This document shows positions 7,516 to 15,455 of a DNA stretch of 20,532 nt, in pieces. This DNA is from an uncultured Ilumatobacter sp. (GTDB taxonomy: Bacteria > Actinomycetota > Acidimicrobiia > Acidimicrobiales > Ilumatobacteraceae): NCBI GenBank assembly GCA_937891565.1, contig CALAHA010000297.1, positions 1 to 20,532 of the forward strand, read 5' to 3'. Numbering within the stretch: position 1 is the stretch's first letter; the number at the start of each line of letters is the position of its first letter. The position numbers and the translations under genes were made by a program. Under the pieces are notes generated by a model. The model was given only the letters and a program-made list of their open reading frames with translations. It was not told the DNA's origin and did not search any database.

Positions 7516-8493
7516 ATGAGCCAGAGTGAGCGCGTGGCAACGATCGACACCGTGGACCTGACCGACCAAGACGCATCCGGAGCGCTCGATCGGGCGCTCC
7601 GCAAAGACGGCTTTGTCCAGCTGGTCGGGCATGGTCTGGCGACCGACGTCGCCAACTCGCTGTGGGCCGAGATGGAAGAGTTCTTCGCCCTCCCATTTCG
7701 AGCCAAGTCGAAGTACGTGGTCGACGATGCAGCTGCGAATCGCGGCTACCGCCAGCGAGGCAGCGAGGCCCTGTCGTACTCGCTCGGCGAGGCCAGCCCG
7801 CCCGATTTGTTTGAGTCGTTTAACTCGGGCCACGACGCGCGGGCAGGCGCACATCGTCTGATTCAGGCAACGCCCTGGCCAACGGAGGCGCCGGGGTTCA
7901 CTGCAGCGACCCGTCGTTACCTCGACGCGATGGCCGAACTCGCCGGTCGACTCGACCAGCTGATCGGCGCCATCATCGGCATCAACGACCTGGCTGGTCG
8001 GTCGACGGCCGGGCCCGACACCATGGCCTGCATCCGCTATGAACGGCTCGACGACGAGGTAGCACCTGCGCCGGGCCAGAAGCGGATGGGCGCACACAGC
8101 GACTACACCACCTTCACGATCCTGCGGGCCGACCCGGTACCCGGCCTCGAGATCCTCGGATCCGACGGCTGGAAGCCAATCGTCCCCGACGCCGAGGCGT
8201 TACTGCTGAACGTCGGCGATTTGCTCGCAATGTGGACCGACGATGCCTGGCCATCCACGGTGCATCGAGTGCCCCTCCATGGCGACGGCACCGATCCGGT
8301 GCTCCGCCGATCAGTCGCGTACTTCCACTACCCCGACCTCGATGTTGCCGTCGAACCTCTCCCGGCGTTCCGCCGACCTGACAGTACGTACCGATCCGTG
8401 ACGGTTGCCGATCACCTCGGCGCCCGGCTGATCGGCCCGAAACGTCACGCACCATCGGCAGGCACGAGCACACTGAGCGACCGAACGATCTGA
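7516..8493 (+). CDS. Isopenicillin-N-synthase-like 2-oxoglutarate/Fe(II)-dependent oxygenase
   Basis: This is a non-haem iron oxygenase of about 325 aa, the usual size of plant and bacterial IPNS-like 2OG oxygenases. Near the N-terminus it has the DIOX_N pattern: ALRKDGFVQLVGHGL at 27-41, EEFFALPFRAKSKY at 54-67 and NRGYRQRG at 75-82. The iron triad is His194 and Asp196 (GAHSDYTTFTIL) and His250 (STVHRVPL), and the 2-oxoglutarate-binding R-x-S is at 264-266 (RRSVAYFHYP). All key residues are present, so it should be active, coupling 2-oxoglutarate decarboxylation to hydroxylation or another oxidation. The ATG at 7516 begins the conserved part. The frame is open back to 7189, but that part overlaps tesB antisense and is not credible; an ATG at 7450 remains possible. 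Divergence from tesB and the downstream acyl-CoA dehydrogenase hint at a lipid-like substrate, which is inference. Confidence 0.88.
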   Translation: MSQSERVATIDTVDLTDQDASGALDRALRKDGFVQLVGHGLATDVANSLWAEMEEFFALPFRAKSKYVVDDAAANRGYRQRGSEALSYSLGEASPPDLFESFNSGHDARAGAHRLIQATPWPTEAPGFTAATRRYLDAMAELAGRLDQLIGAIIGINDLAGRSTAGPDTMACIRYERLDDEVAPAPGQKRMGAHSDYTTFTILRADPVPGLEILGSDGWKPIVPDAEALLLNVGDLLAMWTDDAWPSTVHRVPLHGDGTDPVLRRSVAYFHYPDLDVAVEPLPAFRRPDSTYRSVTVADHLGARLIGPKRHAPSAGTSTLSDRTI

Positions 8494-8494
8494 C

Positions 8495-8525
8495 CCAGCC
8501 GTCTCACCTGTCCAGCCGTCTCACC
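8495..8525. repeat. Direct repeat of 14 bp (CCAGCCGTCTCACC) twice
   Basis: Exact copies at 8495-8508 and 8512-8525 are separated by three bases, immediately after the oxygenase stop and upstream of the acyl-CoA dehydrogenase promoter box. A partial third copy (CCCGTCTCGC) follows. The 17-base period and the position allow either a tandem regulator site or a neutral duplication. Confidence 0.7.
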
Positions 8526-8557
8526 CTCCCGTCTCGCTCTGCCGAACGCGCGATTCA

Positions 8558-8563
8558 TACGGT
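8558..8563 (+). promoter_or_regulatory. Putative -10 box of the acyl-CoA dehydrogenase gene
   Basis: TACGGT ends 6 bases before ATG 8570 with no Shine-Dalgarno sequence, consistent with a leaderless transcript. It has the same sequence as the box before the Rrf2 gene. Confidence 0.4.
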
Positions 8564-8569
8564 GACGAG

Positions 8570-9754
8570 ATGGACGACATGAACGACTTCCGCCAACGGT
8601 GCATCAACTTCATGGAGTCGCAGCCAACGCCGGAGGGCGCACCGACGTTCGAAGAGTCGTGCGCGTTCCACGCTGCGGCCGCCGTGGCGGGCGTCGGCGC
8701 GGGGGTGCCGTACCCCACAGAGTTCGGCGGGGTGGGATTAACCAATGCCCACGACAAGGTCTGGCGCGAGGTCAAAGAGAATTACCCGATGATGGAAAGC
8801 GAGTTTGTCATCAGCCACGGCATGTGCCTGCCGATGATGAACGACCATGGCACTGACGAGCAGAAGCGCCAGTTCATGCCTGATCTGATCACCGGCAAAA
8901 CGCTGTGGTGCCAAATGTTCTCTGAACCCGGCGCTGGCTCGGACGTCGCATCACTGCAGACCAAAGCCGAACTCGACGGCGACGAGTGGATCATCAACGG
9001 CCAGAAAGTCTGGACCACCTTGGCGCACAAATCGCAGTACGGATTGTGCGTAGCACGAAACGACGCAGATCAGGTCAAGCATGCGGGCCTGTCGATGTTT
9101 ATCCTCGACATGCAGGCACCCGGCGTCGAAATCCGTCCAATCAACCAGATCAACGGCGAGTCACATTTCAACGAGGTGTTCTTCACCGATCTGGCCATTC
9201 CGAAAAACTGGCTGCTCGGCGAACTGAACACCGGCTGGAAGCTCGCCACCGCGATGCTGATGTACGAACGTGTGGCGATCGGTGCGGGTGGCGGCGGCGG
9301 TATCAACCGACCGATGTACGACCAACTCCACAACTACGCGACGGCATCAGGAGCGATCGACAACCCGGTCGTCCGCGATCAGATGATGCAGGTGTATTCG
9401 ATGGAGACCACCAAAGCACTCATCGCCATGCGCACCCGCACCGAGATGAAGGCGGGCAACACGCCGGGCCCCGGCGGCTCGCTCGGCAAATTGTATGGCT
9501 CAGTGATTGCGTGGAGGATGCGTGAGATTGCACTCCAGATCGCCGGCGTGTCGTCGGTCGCTTGGGCCGACGATGATCCGCACGGTGGCAGCGCGCAGAG
9601 CCTGACCCTGCGAAGTTTCGCTTCGGGCATCGCTGGTGGGACTGACGAGATTCAACGCAATATCATCGGCGATCGCGTCCTCGGCCTGCCACGTGAACCT
9701 GCTGTCGACAAAGGCGTGGCGTTTCGCAACCTCAAGGTTGGAACCCAAACCTGA
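8570..9754 (+). CDS. Acyl-CoA dehydrogenase (FadE-type)
   Basis: This flavoenzyme performs the alpha,beta-dehydrogenation of an acyl-CoA, passing electrons to electron-transfer flavoprotein. The 394-residue protein shows the N-terminal helical part with PYPTEFGGVGLTNA (47-60) and the FAD/substrate strand signature QMFSEPGAGSDVASLQT (115-131). INGQKVWTT is at 142-150. Near the C-terminus is GGTDEIQRNIIGDRVLGLP (356-374), typical of the actinobacterial FadE subgroup involved in fatty-acid, sterol side-chain and related degradation. A glycine-rich loop (GAGGGGG, about 238-244) is a little unusual. ATG 8570 is supported by a TACGGT box 6 bases upstream; ATG 8579 is an alternative. Only four bases separate its stop from the converging acyl-CoA synthetase stop. 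Chain-length preference is not readable, and the catalytic glutamate could not be placed with confidence by eye. Confidence 0.92.
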   Translation: MDDMNDFRQRCINFMESQPTPEGAPTFEESCAFHAAAAVAGVGAGVPYPTEFGGVGLTNAHDKVWREVKENYPMMESEFVISHGMCLPMMNDHGTDEQKRQFMPDLITGKTLWCQMFSEPGAGSDVASLQTKAELDGDEWIINGQKVWTTLAHKSQYGLCVARNDADQVKHAGLSMFILDMQAPGVEIRPINQINGESHFNEVFFTDLAIPKNWLLGELNTGWKLATAMLMYERVAIGAGGGGGINRPMYDQLHNYATASGAIDNPVVRDQMMQVYSMETTKALIAMRTRTEMKAGNTPGPGGSLGKLYGSVIAWRMREIALQIAGVSSVAWADDDPHGGSAQSLTLRSFASGIAGGTDEIQRNIIGDRVLGLPREPAVDKGVAFRNLKVGTQT

Positions 9755-9758
9755 CAGT

Positions 9759-11336
9759 TCAGTCGCGCAGTTCGCGTTTGAGAATCTTTCCCGTGGCATT
9801 GCGCGGCAATTCGTCGATGAAGCGCACGGACTGAGGCACCTTGAACCGTGCGAGGCGTTCACGGCAGAAGTTTAAGATCGCGGTCTCGTCCAAAACTAAA
9901 CCCGCAGAATCCGCCGACTTCACGATGACTGCCTGGCCGACCTCACCCCACTTTTCGTCAGGCAGCCCGATCACTGCGACGTCGGCGACACCCGCAAGAT
10001 CGAACAGCGTCGACTCGACCTCCGACGGATAAACGTTTTCGCCACCGGAGATGTACATGTCTTTCCATCGGTCAACGATGTACATGTAGCCGTCCGTATC
10101 CATCTGCGCCGCGTCGCCCGTGTGTAACCAGCCATCCGTGATTGCATCGGCGGTTGCCTCGGGATTGTTCCAGTAGCCCGGCGTGATGTTTGGCCCCTTG
10201 CACCACAGTTCCCCGATCTCACCCGGAGCCACGTCACCACCGTCTTCGCCGACAATACGAATGGCCGTATTCATCCCTGGCAGGCCTGCGGAGCCGGCCT
10301 TCGTGACCGCCATCTCCTTCGAGATCGACGTGACCATCGGGCTCGTTTCGGTCATCCCGAACGCCTGGATGAGCGGGCAACCAACCTTCTCCCACATCTG
10401 TAGCAAGGGAAGCGCCGAGGGTGCACCGCCGATGGCTGTGGTGACCACGCCGGAGAAGTCAGTGGTGGTGAACTTCTCGTGCTGACCCATGAACAGGTAG
10501 TTCGCGGGCACGCCGAGAAAGTGGGTGATGCCACGTTCCGGATCGTTGATCAGGTCGAGCGCCTCGCCCGGGTCGAAAGTGCGCATGATCAGCGTTGATC
10601 CACCGAAGTAGGCAGCGGGGTTGGTGTAGCAGTTGAGCCCGCCGGTGTGGAACAGCGGGAGGAAGCAGAAGTTGACCATCGAACGGCTGAGATCGCTCAG
10701 CTCGGCGAGGTTGATCGAGTTCCAGAACGACATGCCGTGCGTAATGATCGCTCCCTTCGGACGACCGGTGGTGCCCGAGGTGTACATGATCGTCAACGGA
10801 TCGTCGTGGGTGAGCTCGGGCATCAGCGGGGCCACTGCCGGGTCGATGTCGATGCGGTTGGCTGCGGCAGCGAGCCCATCGTCGTAGTCCACACTCCCCT
10901 CGGGATGCGACCCTGCCCCACTGAATATGACCAGGTGCGCCACATTGGTCCGCTCAGCGAGTTCGGCAGCGGTGTCACCGAACTCGGGGTCAGCACAAAG
11001 CACGGTGGCCGCGGCATTGCTGACGATGTAGTCGAGTTCGTGAACCGTGAGTCGCCAATTGACGGGCACAAAGATCGCGCCGAGCCGAGCGCAGGCGAAC
11101 TGCACTTCGATGAACTCGACACGGTTCATCGAAAACATCACCACGCGGTCACCGCGGCCTACGCCGAAGTCGTCGCGCAACATCGCTGCTGACCAGCCAA
11201 CTCGTTCGTCGGCCTCCCGCCAGTTACACACCAACCCAGCCCCGTCACCAGTGGAGTCGATGTCGGCCCAGGCCGGTCGGTCAGGGCTCACCATTGCGTG
11301 GTGAGCAACCCAGTCATATGCAGGAGCAATCGGCAT
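9759..11336 (-). CDS. Acyl-CoA synthetase, AMP-forming (class I adenylate-forming family)
   Basis: This enzyme activates a carboxylic acid to its acyl-adenylate and then to acyl-CoA. From ATG 11336 it has 525 residues. The AMP/phosphate loop YTSGTTGRPKG is at 185-195, FLPLFHTGG at about 225-233, and the A5 motif GMTETSP at 327-333. TGDAA is at 406-410, the hinge DRWKDMYISGGENVYP at 422-437, and the C-terminal catalytic lysine in RNATGKILKREL at Lys517. All core motifs are intact. The frame extends upstream to GTG 11375 (13 more residues), but the product beginning MPIAPAYDWVAHHAMVSPDRPAW looks complete. It belongs with the FadD3/FadD13-like medium or unusual-acid synthetases rather than acetyl-CoA synthetase; the actual acid is unknown. 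It converges on the acyl-CoA dehydrogenase with a four-base gap. Confidence 0.92.
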   Translation of the reverse strand: MPIAPAYDWVAHHAMVSPDRPAWADIDSTGDGAGLVCNWREADERVGWSAAMLRDDFGVGRGDRVVMFSMNRVEFIEVQFACARLGAIFVPVNWRLTVHELDYIVSNAAATVLCADPEFGDTAAELAERTNVAHLVIFSGAGSHPEGSVDYDDGLAAAANRIDIDPAVAPLMPELTHDDPLTIMYTSGTTGRPKGAIITHGMSFWNSINLAELSDLSRSMVNFCFLPLFHTGGLNCYTNPAAYFGGSTLIMRTFDPGEALDLINDPERGITHFLGVPANYLFMGQHEKFTTTDFSGVVTTAIGGAPSALPLLQMWEKVGCPLIQAFGMTETSPMVTSISKEMAVTKAGSAGLPGMNTAIRIVGEDGGDVAPGEIGELWCKGPNITPGYWNNPEATADAITDGWLHTGDAAQMDTDGYMYIVDRWKDMYISGGENVYPSEVESTLFDLAGVADVAVIGLPDEKWGEVGQAVIVKSADSAGLVLDETAILNFCRERLARFKVPQSVRFIDELPRNATGKILKRELRD

Positions 11337-11445
11337 CGTGACATGCTGCCAGAACAGAATCGGCCCACTCGACACGTAGCCCTGTCACACCGAACCTGGA
11401 ATCACCCGTTGGCCATGCAGGCAGCCCGAACGGATCGGCGGAACG

Positions 11446-11475
11446 GGAGTAATCCGGAGTAATCCGGAGTAATGA
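11446..11475. repeat. Three tandem 10-bp repeats (GGAGTAATCC)
   Basis: Units at 11446-11455, 11456-11465 and 11466-11475 (the last ends GA instead of CC) abut the stop codon of the GGDEF-EAL gene. Each junction creates the palindrome TCCGGA, so the array can form short hairpins. It may act in 3'-end formation for the minus-strand gene or be neutral slippage. Confidence 0.75.
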
Positions 11476-13821
11476 CTACACCCGTTCGGACTGAATTATC
11501 GACGCAGGGCGGGGACGTCCGAAGAGATATCCTTGGGCTTTATCGCAGCCGAGGTCGCGCAGCCTGTTGAGCTGCAGCGGAGTCTCGATACCTTCGGCAA
11601 CGACCGACAGTCCAAGGCTGTGCCCGAGGCGGACGACTGCTTCGACGATTGATGTGTCGTCATCTTCGAGGCCGAGGCCCGCGACGAACGATCGATCAAC
11701 CTTGATTGCTTCCACCGGGAAACGCTTCAAATACGTGAGTGACGAGTAGCCGGTGCCGAAGTCATCGACCGACAGGTGCAGGCCAAGGCTGCGCAGTTCG
11801 CGGATCGCTGAGCTGGCAGCGACGGTGTCTTGCATCAGCGTCGTCTCGGTGATCTCGAGCCAAATTGAGTCGGCAGCGATCCCCGTCGAGCCAAGCGCGT
11901 CGCGCACAGTCTCGACGAACTCTGGATCGATGAGTTGCTGCGTCGCAACGTTGACCGAAAGACCACAGTTCGCGAAACGCATACCTCTTGCCCGCCACTG
12001 CGCGAGCTGCGCGAACGAATCACGCAAAATCGACGCGCCAAGATCGACGATCATCCGGCCGGACTCAGCCGTCGGGAGGAATTCACCGGGCATCAGCAAC
12101 CCGCGTTCCGGGTGGAGCCAGCGAGCGAGCACCTCGAAGCTCACAAGCTCGCCGGACTCTAGGTCAACGATCGGCTGGAAGTACGGGACGATCTCATGGC
12201 GTTCGATACCGCGCCGCAGCTCTGACGAGAGTTGCAGTGCGCTGACCGATGCCTGGCGCGTCTCCGCGGTGAATGCTTCTACTCGGTCACGCCCTGCGGC
12301 CTTGGCGCGATACATCGCGGCGTCGGCGTCGCGCACCAGCTCGTCTGCAGTGAAACCGGGCGCAGCGTTCACGGCAACACCAATGGAGGCCGTGACCACC
12401 ATCTCGTGACCCTCGATCACGATTGGTTCCATCGCCGCACGCCGGAGGCGTTCCGCGATTGCTGCCGGGTCGACGAACGCTCCACTCGGCGTGTCTTCGC
12501 CACCAATCGACACGCGGTCGATGAACACCACGAATTCGTCACCGCCGAAACGTGCCAACCGATCACTGCCGCGCATCACGCCACGAAAACGCTTGGCGAT
12601 CTCGCGCAGCACCTGATCGCCGAGACCGTGTCCGAGACTGTCGTTGACGACCTTGAAATTATCGAGATCGATGAAAAGCACAGCCACCTGGCCGGGCTGC
12701 GCAAGCAGGAGATGAGCGTCAAGGCGGCTCACCAGCGCCGTCCGGTTCGAAAGGTCGGTCAGGTCGTCATGGGTTGCAGCATGCATCAGCAAGGCCTTCG
12801 AATGCCGTTCCTCCGTGATGTCCTCGATGTGTGTGATTGCCAACGACACACCATCTTCTTCGGTGATCGACACACGTGTACGTGCCCACACGTAACCGCC
12901 GTTGTGACGCTTGTACCGCTGTTCAAGTGCGTAGGTATCGGAGATTCCCAGCTCGAGTTGGGCGCGCTGCGATGCCGCTGCTGCCAGGTCGTCCGGATGC
13001 GTCAGGGCGCGGATCGCCATACCGAGCAGCGAATCGAGAGGCCGGTCGAGCATGTCGGCAAGCGGTTGATTTGCGTCAACGACCTTGCCGTTGTCCAAAC
13101 GGACGAGCGCCATCCCGGTCGGTGCGGAATGGAAGGCCTGCTGGAAGCGGCGGCGGGCTTGCTCGAGCGCTGCGGTCGTCCGCTTACGATCAGTGATGTC
13201 GCGCAGCAGAAGCACCCGACTGCCGGCGGCGCGATGGCTGACGATTTCTCTCCCGTCCTGGGCGAGGTGAAGCGACGCCTCGACGAGGTGAGGCTGGCCC
13301 GACATGTCGACCAACTCGAACACCGCAACAATGCCGTCACGCCCTCCGCTCACACTGGTCACCTCGTCGCCGACGTTGAACCGCTGCCATTGCTTCGACA
13401 TCGAGTCGCGGTCGGCCTCGCCGACCATTTCCATGAAGGCTCGCCCAATCAAATCGTCAACCGAACGACCCGTCAGTTCTGCAGCTCTGCCGTTCGCCGA
13501 AGCGATGCGGCCAGTGTCGTCGAGGCCCATCACGGCATCTGGCAGATTGTCGAGCAGTTGACGCACCTGCGCCTGCGTCTCGGACAGTTCGTCGATTGTT
13601 ATTCGGAGACGTCGACCGAACCGACGCGCCTCCAGCCAGGTGACCACCACAGCGACCACCGAGAGCACACTGATGATCGACATGACGAGGACCTTGTAAG
13701 TCGACCGATCGCTCGCAGCGGCAAAGGCTGCCAGGCCGATCAGTGCGACGGCAACGACGACGACTGGAGCTACCAACCACCACGACTTCATTGCTCTTCG
13801 CCGTATTGCTTCTGTGCGCAC
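11476..13821 (-). CDS. Membrane PAS-PAS-GGDEF-EAL protein (cyclic-di-GMP synthesis/hydrolysis)
   Basis: This inner-membrane signalling protein of about 781 aa can both make and break cyclic di-GMP. Two hydrophobic segments (about 14-36 and 44-63) anchor it. PAS1 spans about 88-212 and PAS2, with a PAC-like end HIEDITEER, about 225-338. The GGDEF domain has an intact active site RFGGDEF (GGDEF at 426-430), an upstream inhibitory RxxD (RGSD, 417-420) and DLDNFKVVNDSLGH. In the EAL domain, EAL reads EVL (563-565), a tolerated variant that keeps the metal-binding Glu. Also present are NVATQQL (Asn624), EITE (656-659), DDFGTGYSSL (686-695), Lys707, EGIE (743-746) and QGYLFGRP (Gln763). Both halves therefore look catalytically competent. 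GTG 13821 is chosen because TATTTT ends 6 bases upstream; ATG 13791 and ATG 13884 (overlapping pcnA by 32 bases) are alternatives. Regulation of net activity by a PAS ligand is inference. Confidence 0.93.
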   Translation of the reverse strand: MRTEAIRRRAMKSWWLVAPVVVVAVALIGLAAFAAASDRSTYKVLVMSIISVLSVVAVVVTWLEARRFGRRLRITIDELSETQAQVRQLLDNLPDAVMGLDDTGRIASANGRAAELTGRSVDDLIGRAFMEMVGEADRDSMSKQWQRFNVGDEVTSVSGGRDGIVAVFELVDMSGQPHLVEASLHLAQDGREIVSHRAAGSRVLLLRDITDRKRTTAALEQARRRFQQAFHSAPTGMALVRLDNGKVVDANQPLADMLDRPLDSLLGMAIRALTHPDDLAAAASQRAQLELGISDTYALEQRYKRHNGGYVWARTRVSITEEDGVSLAITHIEDITEERHSKALLMHAATHDDLTDLSNRTALVSRLDAHLLLAQPGQVAVLFIDLDNFKVVNDSLGHGLGDQVLREIAKRFRGVMRGSDRLARFGGDEFVVFIDRVSIGGEDTPSGAFVDPAAIAERLRRAAMEPIVIEGHEMVVTASIGVAVNAAPGFTADELVRDADAAMYRAKAAGRDRVEAFTAETRQASVSALQLSSELRRGIERHEIVPYFQPIVDLESGELVSFEVLARWLHPERGLLMPGEFLPTAESGRMIVDLGASILRDSFAQLAQWRARGMRFANCGLSVNVATQQLIDPEFVETVRDALGSTGIAADSIWLEITETTLMQDTVAASSAIRELRSLGLHLSVDDFGTGYSSLTYLKRFPVEAIKVDRSFVAGLGLEDDDTSIVEAVVRLGHSLGLSVVAEGIETPLQLNRLRDLGCDKAQGYLFGRPRPASIIQSERV

Positions 13822-13827
13822 CACGTC

Positions 13828-13833
13828 AAAATA
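13828..13833 (-). promoter_or_regulatory. Putative -10 box of the GGDEF-EAL gene
   Basis: TATTTT on the minus strand ends 6 bases before GTG 13821. It lies 20 bases beyond the pcnA stop, which would let the signalling gene be transcribed separately from pcnA. Confidence 0.35.
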
Positions 13834-13852
13834 CGACCCGACGGCGCAGAGA

Positions 13853-15328
13853 TCAGGGATGTCCGTTTTGAGCCCACCACTCATCGAGGCGAGCGCGGAC
13901 AGCGTCTTCGCCGATCAGACCCTCTTCGAGTCGAACTTCCATCAGGAAAACCATGGCTTGACCGACTTCGCGACCCGGCTTGATACCGAGGTGCTCAATC
14001 ACCGAGTTGCCATCCATCTCAGGACGCAGCGCAGCGAGTTCTTCGGCCTCGGCCAGCTCGGTGATGCGTTCTTCGAGTTCGTCCATCCGGCGTGACAGGC
14101 GCGCTGCCTTCTTGGCGTTGCGCGTCGTGCAGTCGCAGCGCGTCAGAACGTTCAGTTCCTGCAGCAACGGGCCAGCGTCGCGGACGTAGCGGCGCACGGC
14201 CGAGTCCGACCATCCCATCGAATACGTGTGGAAGCGAAGGTGAAGGGCAACAAGTTCGGTGATCGCCTTGACGTCGTCATTGGAATAACGCAGTGCGCTC
14301 AGACGCTTCTTCGTCATCCGGGCGCCAACGGCATCGTGATGGTGAAACGTTGTCCCCTTACCCTCGAGGTAGCCGCGTGTCTTCGGCTTGCCGATGTCGT
14401 GGAACAACGCTGCGAGGCGCGTCAGGCGGAAGTCGAACTGGGGTCGATCGCCGGATTCGATTGCTGGGTGCTCGTGCAGCGGGCGGACATTCTCGACAAC
14501 CGCCAACGAATGCGTCAACACGTCTTTGTGCCGATGAATCGGATCGTGTTCGAGCTGCATCGCTGGCAATTCGGGCAGAAACTCGTCGGCTAGACCGTTC
14601 TCGATCAGAAACCACAGGCCAGCAGTCGGATGGTCAAGGACTATCAACTTGTCAAGCTCGTCGCGAATCCGTTCAGCCGACACGATCTCCAAGCGATTCG
14701 ACATTTCCTTGACCGCAGCAACGAGTTCATCTGTCGGCTGCAACTGGTATCGCGCGATGAACCGGGCGGCACGCAGCATCCGCAACGGGTCGTCGCTGAA
14801 ACTCACCTCAGGGCCGAGGGGCGTACGTAAGGTCTTCGTGGCCAGGTCTCGCGCACCATGGAAGGGGTCAACCAAGGTCGGCATGGCGGCTCCGGCACCA
14901 GAGGCATCGCCGGTCAGTTCCAACGCCATTGCGTTGACGGTGAAGTCGCGCCGCGCCAAGTCGGCTTCAATCTCGTCGGCGAACACGACATGTGGTTTGC
15001 GGGAATCGTCGGTGTAGGCCTCGGCCCGGAACGTGGTGATCTCGTACGGCCGTGTTGCACCGGTTTCGGGATTGACCTTGTGCGCGCCGATCGTGCCGAA
15101 CTTCTCGCCCTGCGTCCAGATTGCGTCAGCCCAGCCCTCAAGGCAGGCCTTGATCTCGGGCGGCCGTGCATCGGTCGTCAGATCGAGGTCGAAATCGGTC
15201 TTTCCGCTGTCAACGAGAAGGTCGCGCACGGTGCCGCCGACCAGGTAGAGACGGTGACCGGCTGCATGAAAACGATCGGCAAGCGGCGACAGCTCGCGCA
15301 AGACGGGTTCGAATCGTTCTGGCACCAC
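13853..15328 (-). CDS. pcnA: CCA tRNA nucleotidyltransferase
   Basis: This enzyme adds or repairs the 3'-terminal CCA of tRNAs. The 491-residue protein carries the class II nucleotidyltransferase motifs: LVGGTVRDLL at 29-38, the metal-binding DFDLDLTTDA at 45-54, RRDFTVNAMALE at 126-137, DPLRMLRAARF at 180-190 and the ERIRDELDKL helix at 219-228. After these comes an HD domain (FHDIGKPKTRG, His310-Asp311, with further histidines at 329-331), as in other actinobacterial PcnA proteins of this length. The start is one of two adjacent GTG codons (15328 or 15325); TATCGT lies 8 bases upstream of the first. It diverges from the GNAT-DUF6049-DegV operon, a position conserved in many actinobacteria, and is followed by the GGDEF-EAL gene on the same strand. 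Confidence 0.95.
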   Translation of the reverse strand: MVPERFEPVLRELSPLADRFHAAGHRLYLVGGTVRDLLVDSGKTDFDLDLTTDARPPEIKACLEGWADAIWTQGEKFGTIGAHKVNPETGATRPYEITTFRAEAYTDDSRKPHVVFADEIEADLARRDFTVNAMALELTGDASGAGAAMPTLVDPFHGARDLATKTLRTPLGPEVSFSDDPLRMLRAARFIARYQLQPTDELVAAVKEMSNRLEIVSAERIRDELDKLIVLDHPTAGLWFLIENGLADEFLPELPAMQLEHDPIHRHKDVLTHSLAVVENVRPLHEHPAIESGDRPQFDFRLTRLAALFHDIGKPKTRGYLEGKGTTFHHHDAVGARMTKKRLSALRYSNDDVKAITELVALHLRFHTYSMGWSDSAVRRYVRDAGPLLQELNVLTRCDCTTRNAKKAARLSRRMDELEERITELAEAEELAALRPEMDGNSVIEHLGIKPGREVGQAMVFLMEVRLEEGLIGEDAVRARLDEWWAQNGHP

Positions 15329-15336
15329 GACTGGTC

Positions 15337-15342
15337 ACGATA
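15337..15342 (-). promoter_or_regulatory. Putative -10 box of pcnA
   Basis: TATCGT on the minus strand ends 8 bases before GTG 15328, with no Shine-Dalgarno sequence between. It fits a leaderless transcript. Confidence 0.4.
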
Positions 15343-15442
15343 TTGGTCTACCGCTCACTTCTAACATTTGCCGACAATCTCACCGGGCGGTTCTCTTTCA
15401 GACTGCTGGTCCACTGCACGGGCCGAGCAGGCATCGGGCAAG

Positions 15443-15448
15443 TAACGT
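15443..15448 (+). promoter_or_regulatory. Putative -10 box of the GNAT-DUF6049-DegV operon
   Basis: TAACGT ends 7 bases before GTG 15456. The surrounding 10-mer CAAGTAACGT recurs exactly before the kinase gene (19473-19482), which suggests a shared promoter type. No recognisable -35 element is seen. Confidence 0.45.
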
Positions 15449-15455
15449 TGGCCTC

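Noticed and set aside
7399..8097. Upstream extension of the thioesterase frame
   Set aside because: It runs antisense through the oxygenase gene and adds residues unlike TesB.
11380..11395. GTCACA-like half-site upstream of the acyl-CoA synthetase, resembling an arm of the 731-761 dyad
   Set aside because: Only six bases match and there is no second arm, so it is not evidence of shared regulation.
12232..13983. 583-codon open frame on the plus strand opposite the GGDEF-EAL gene
   Set aside because: It is antisense to a protein with unmistakable domains, and its translation shows no recognisable motif. Long antisense frames are expected in GC-rich coding DNA.
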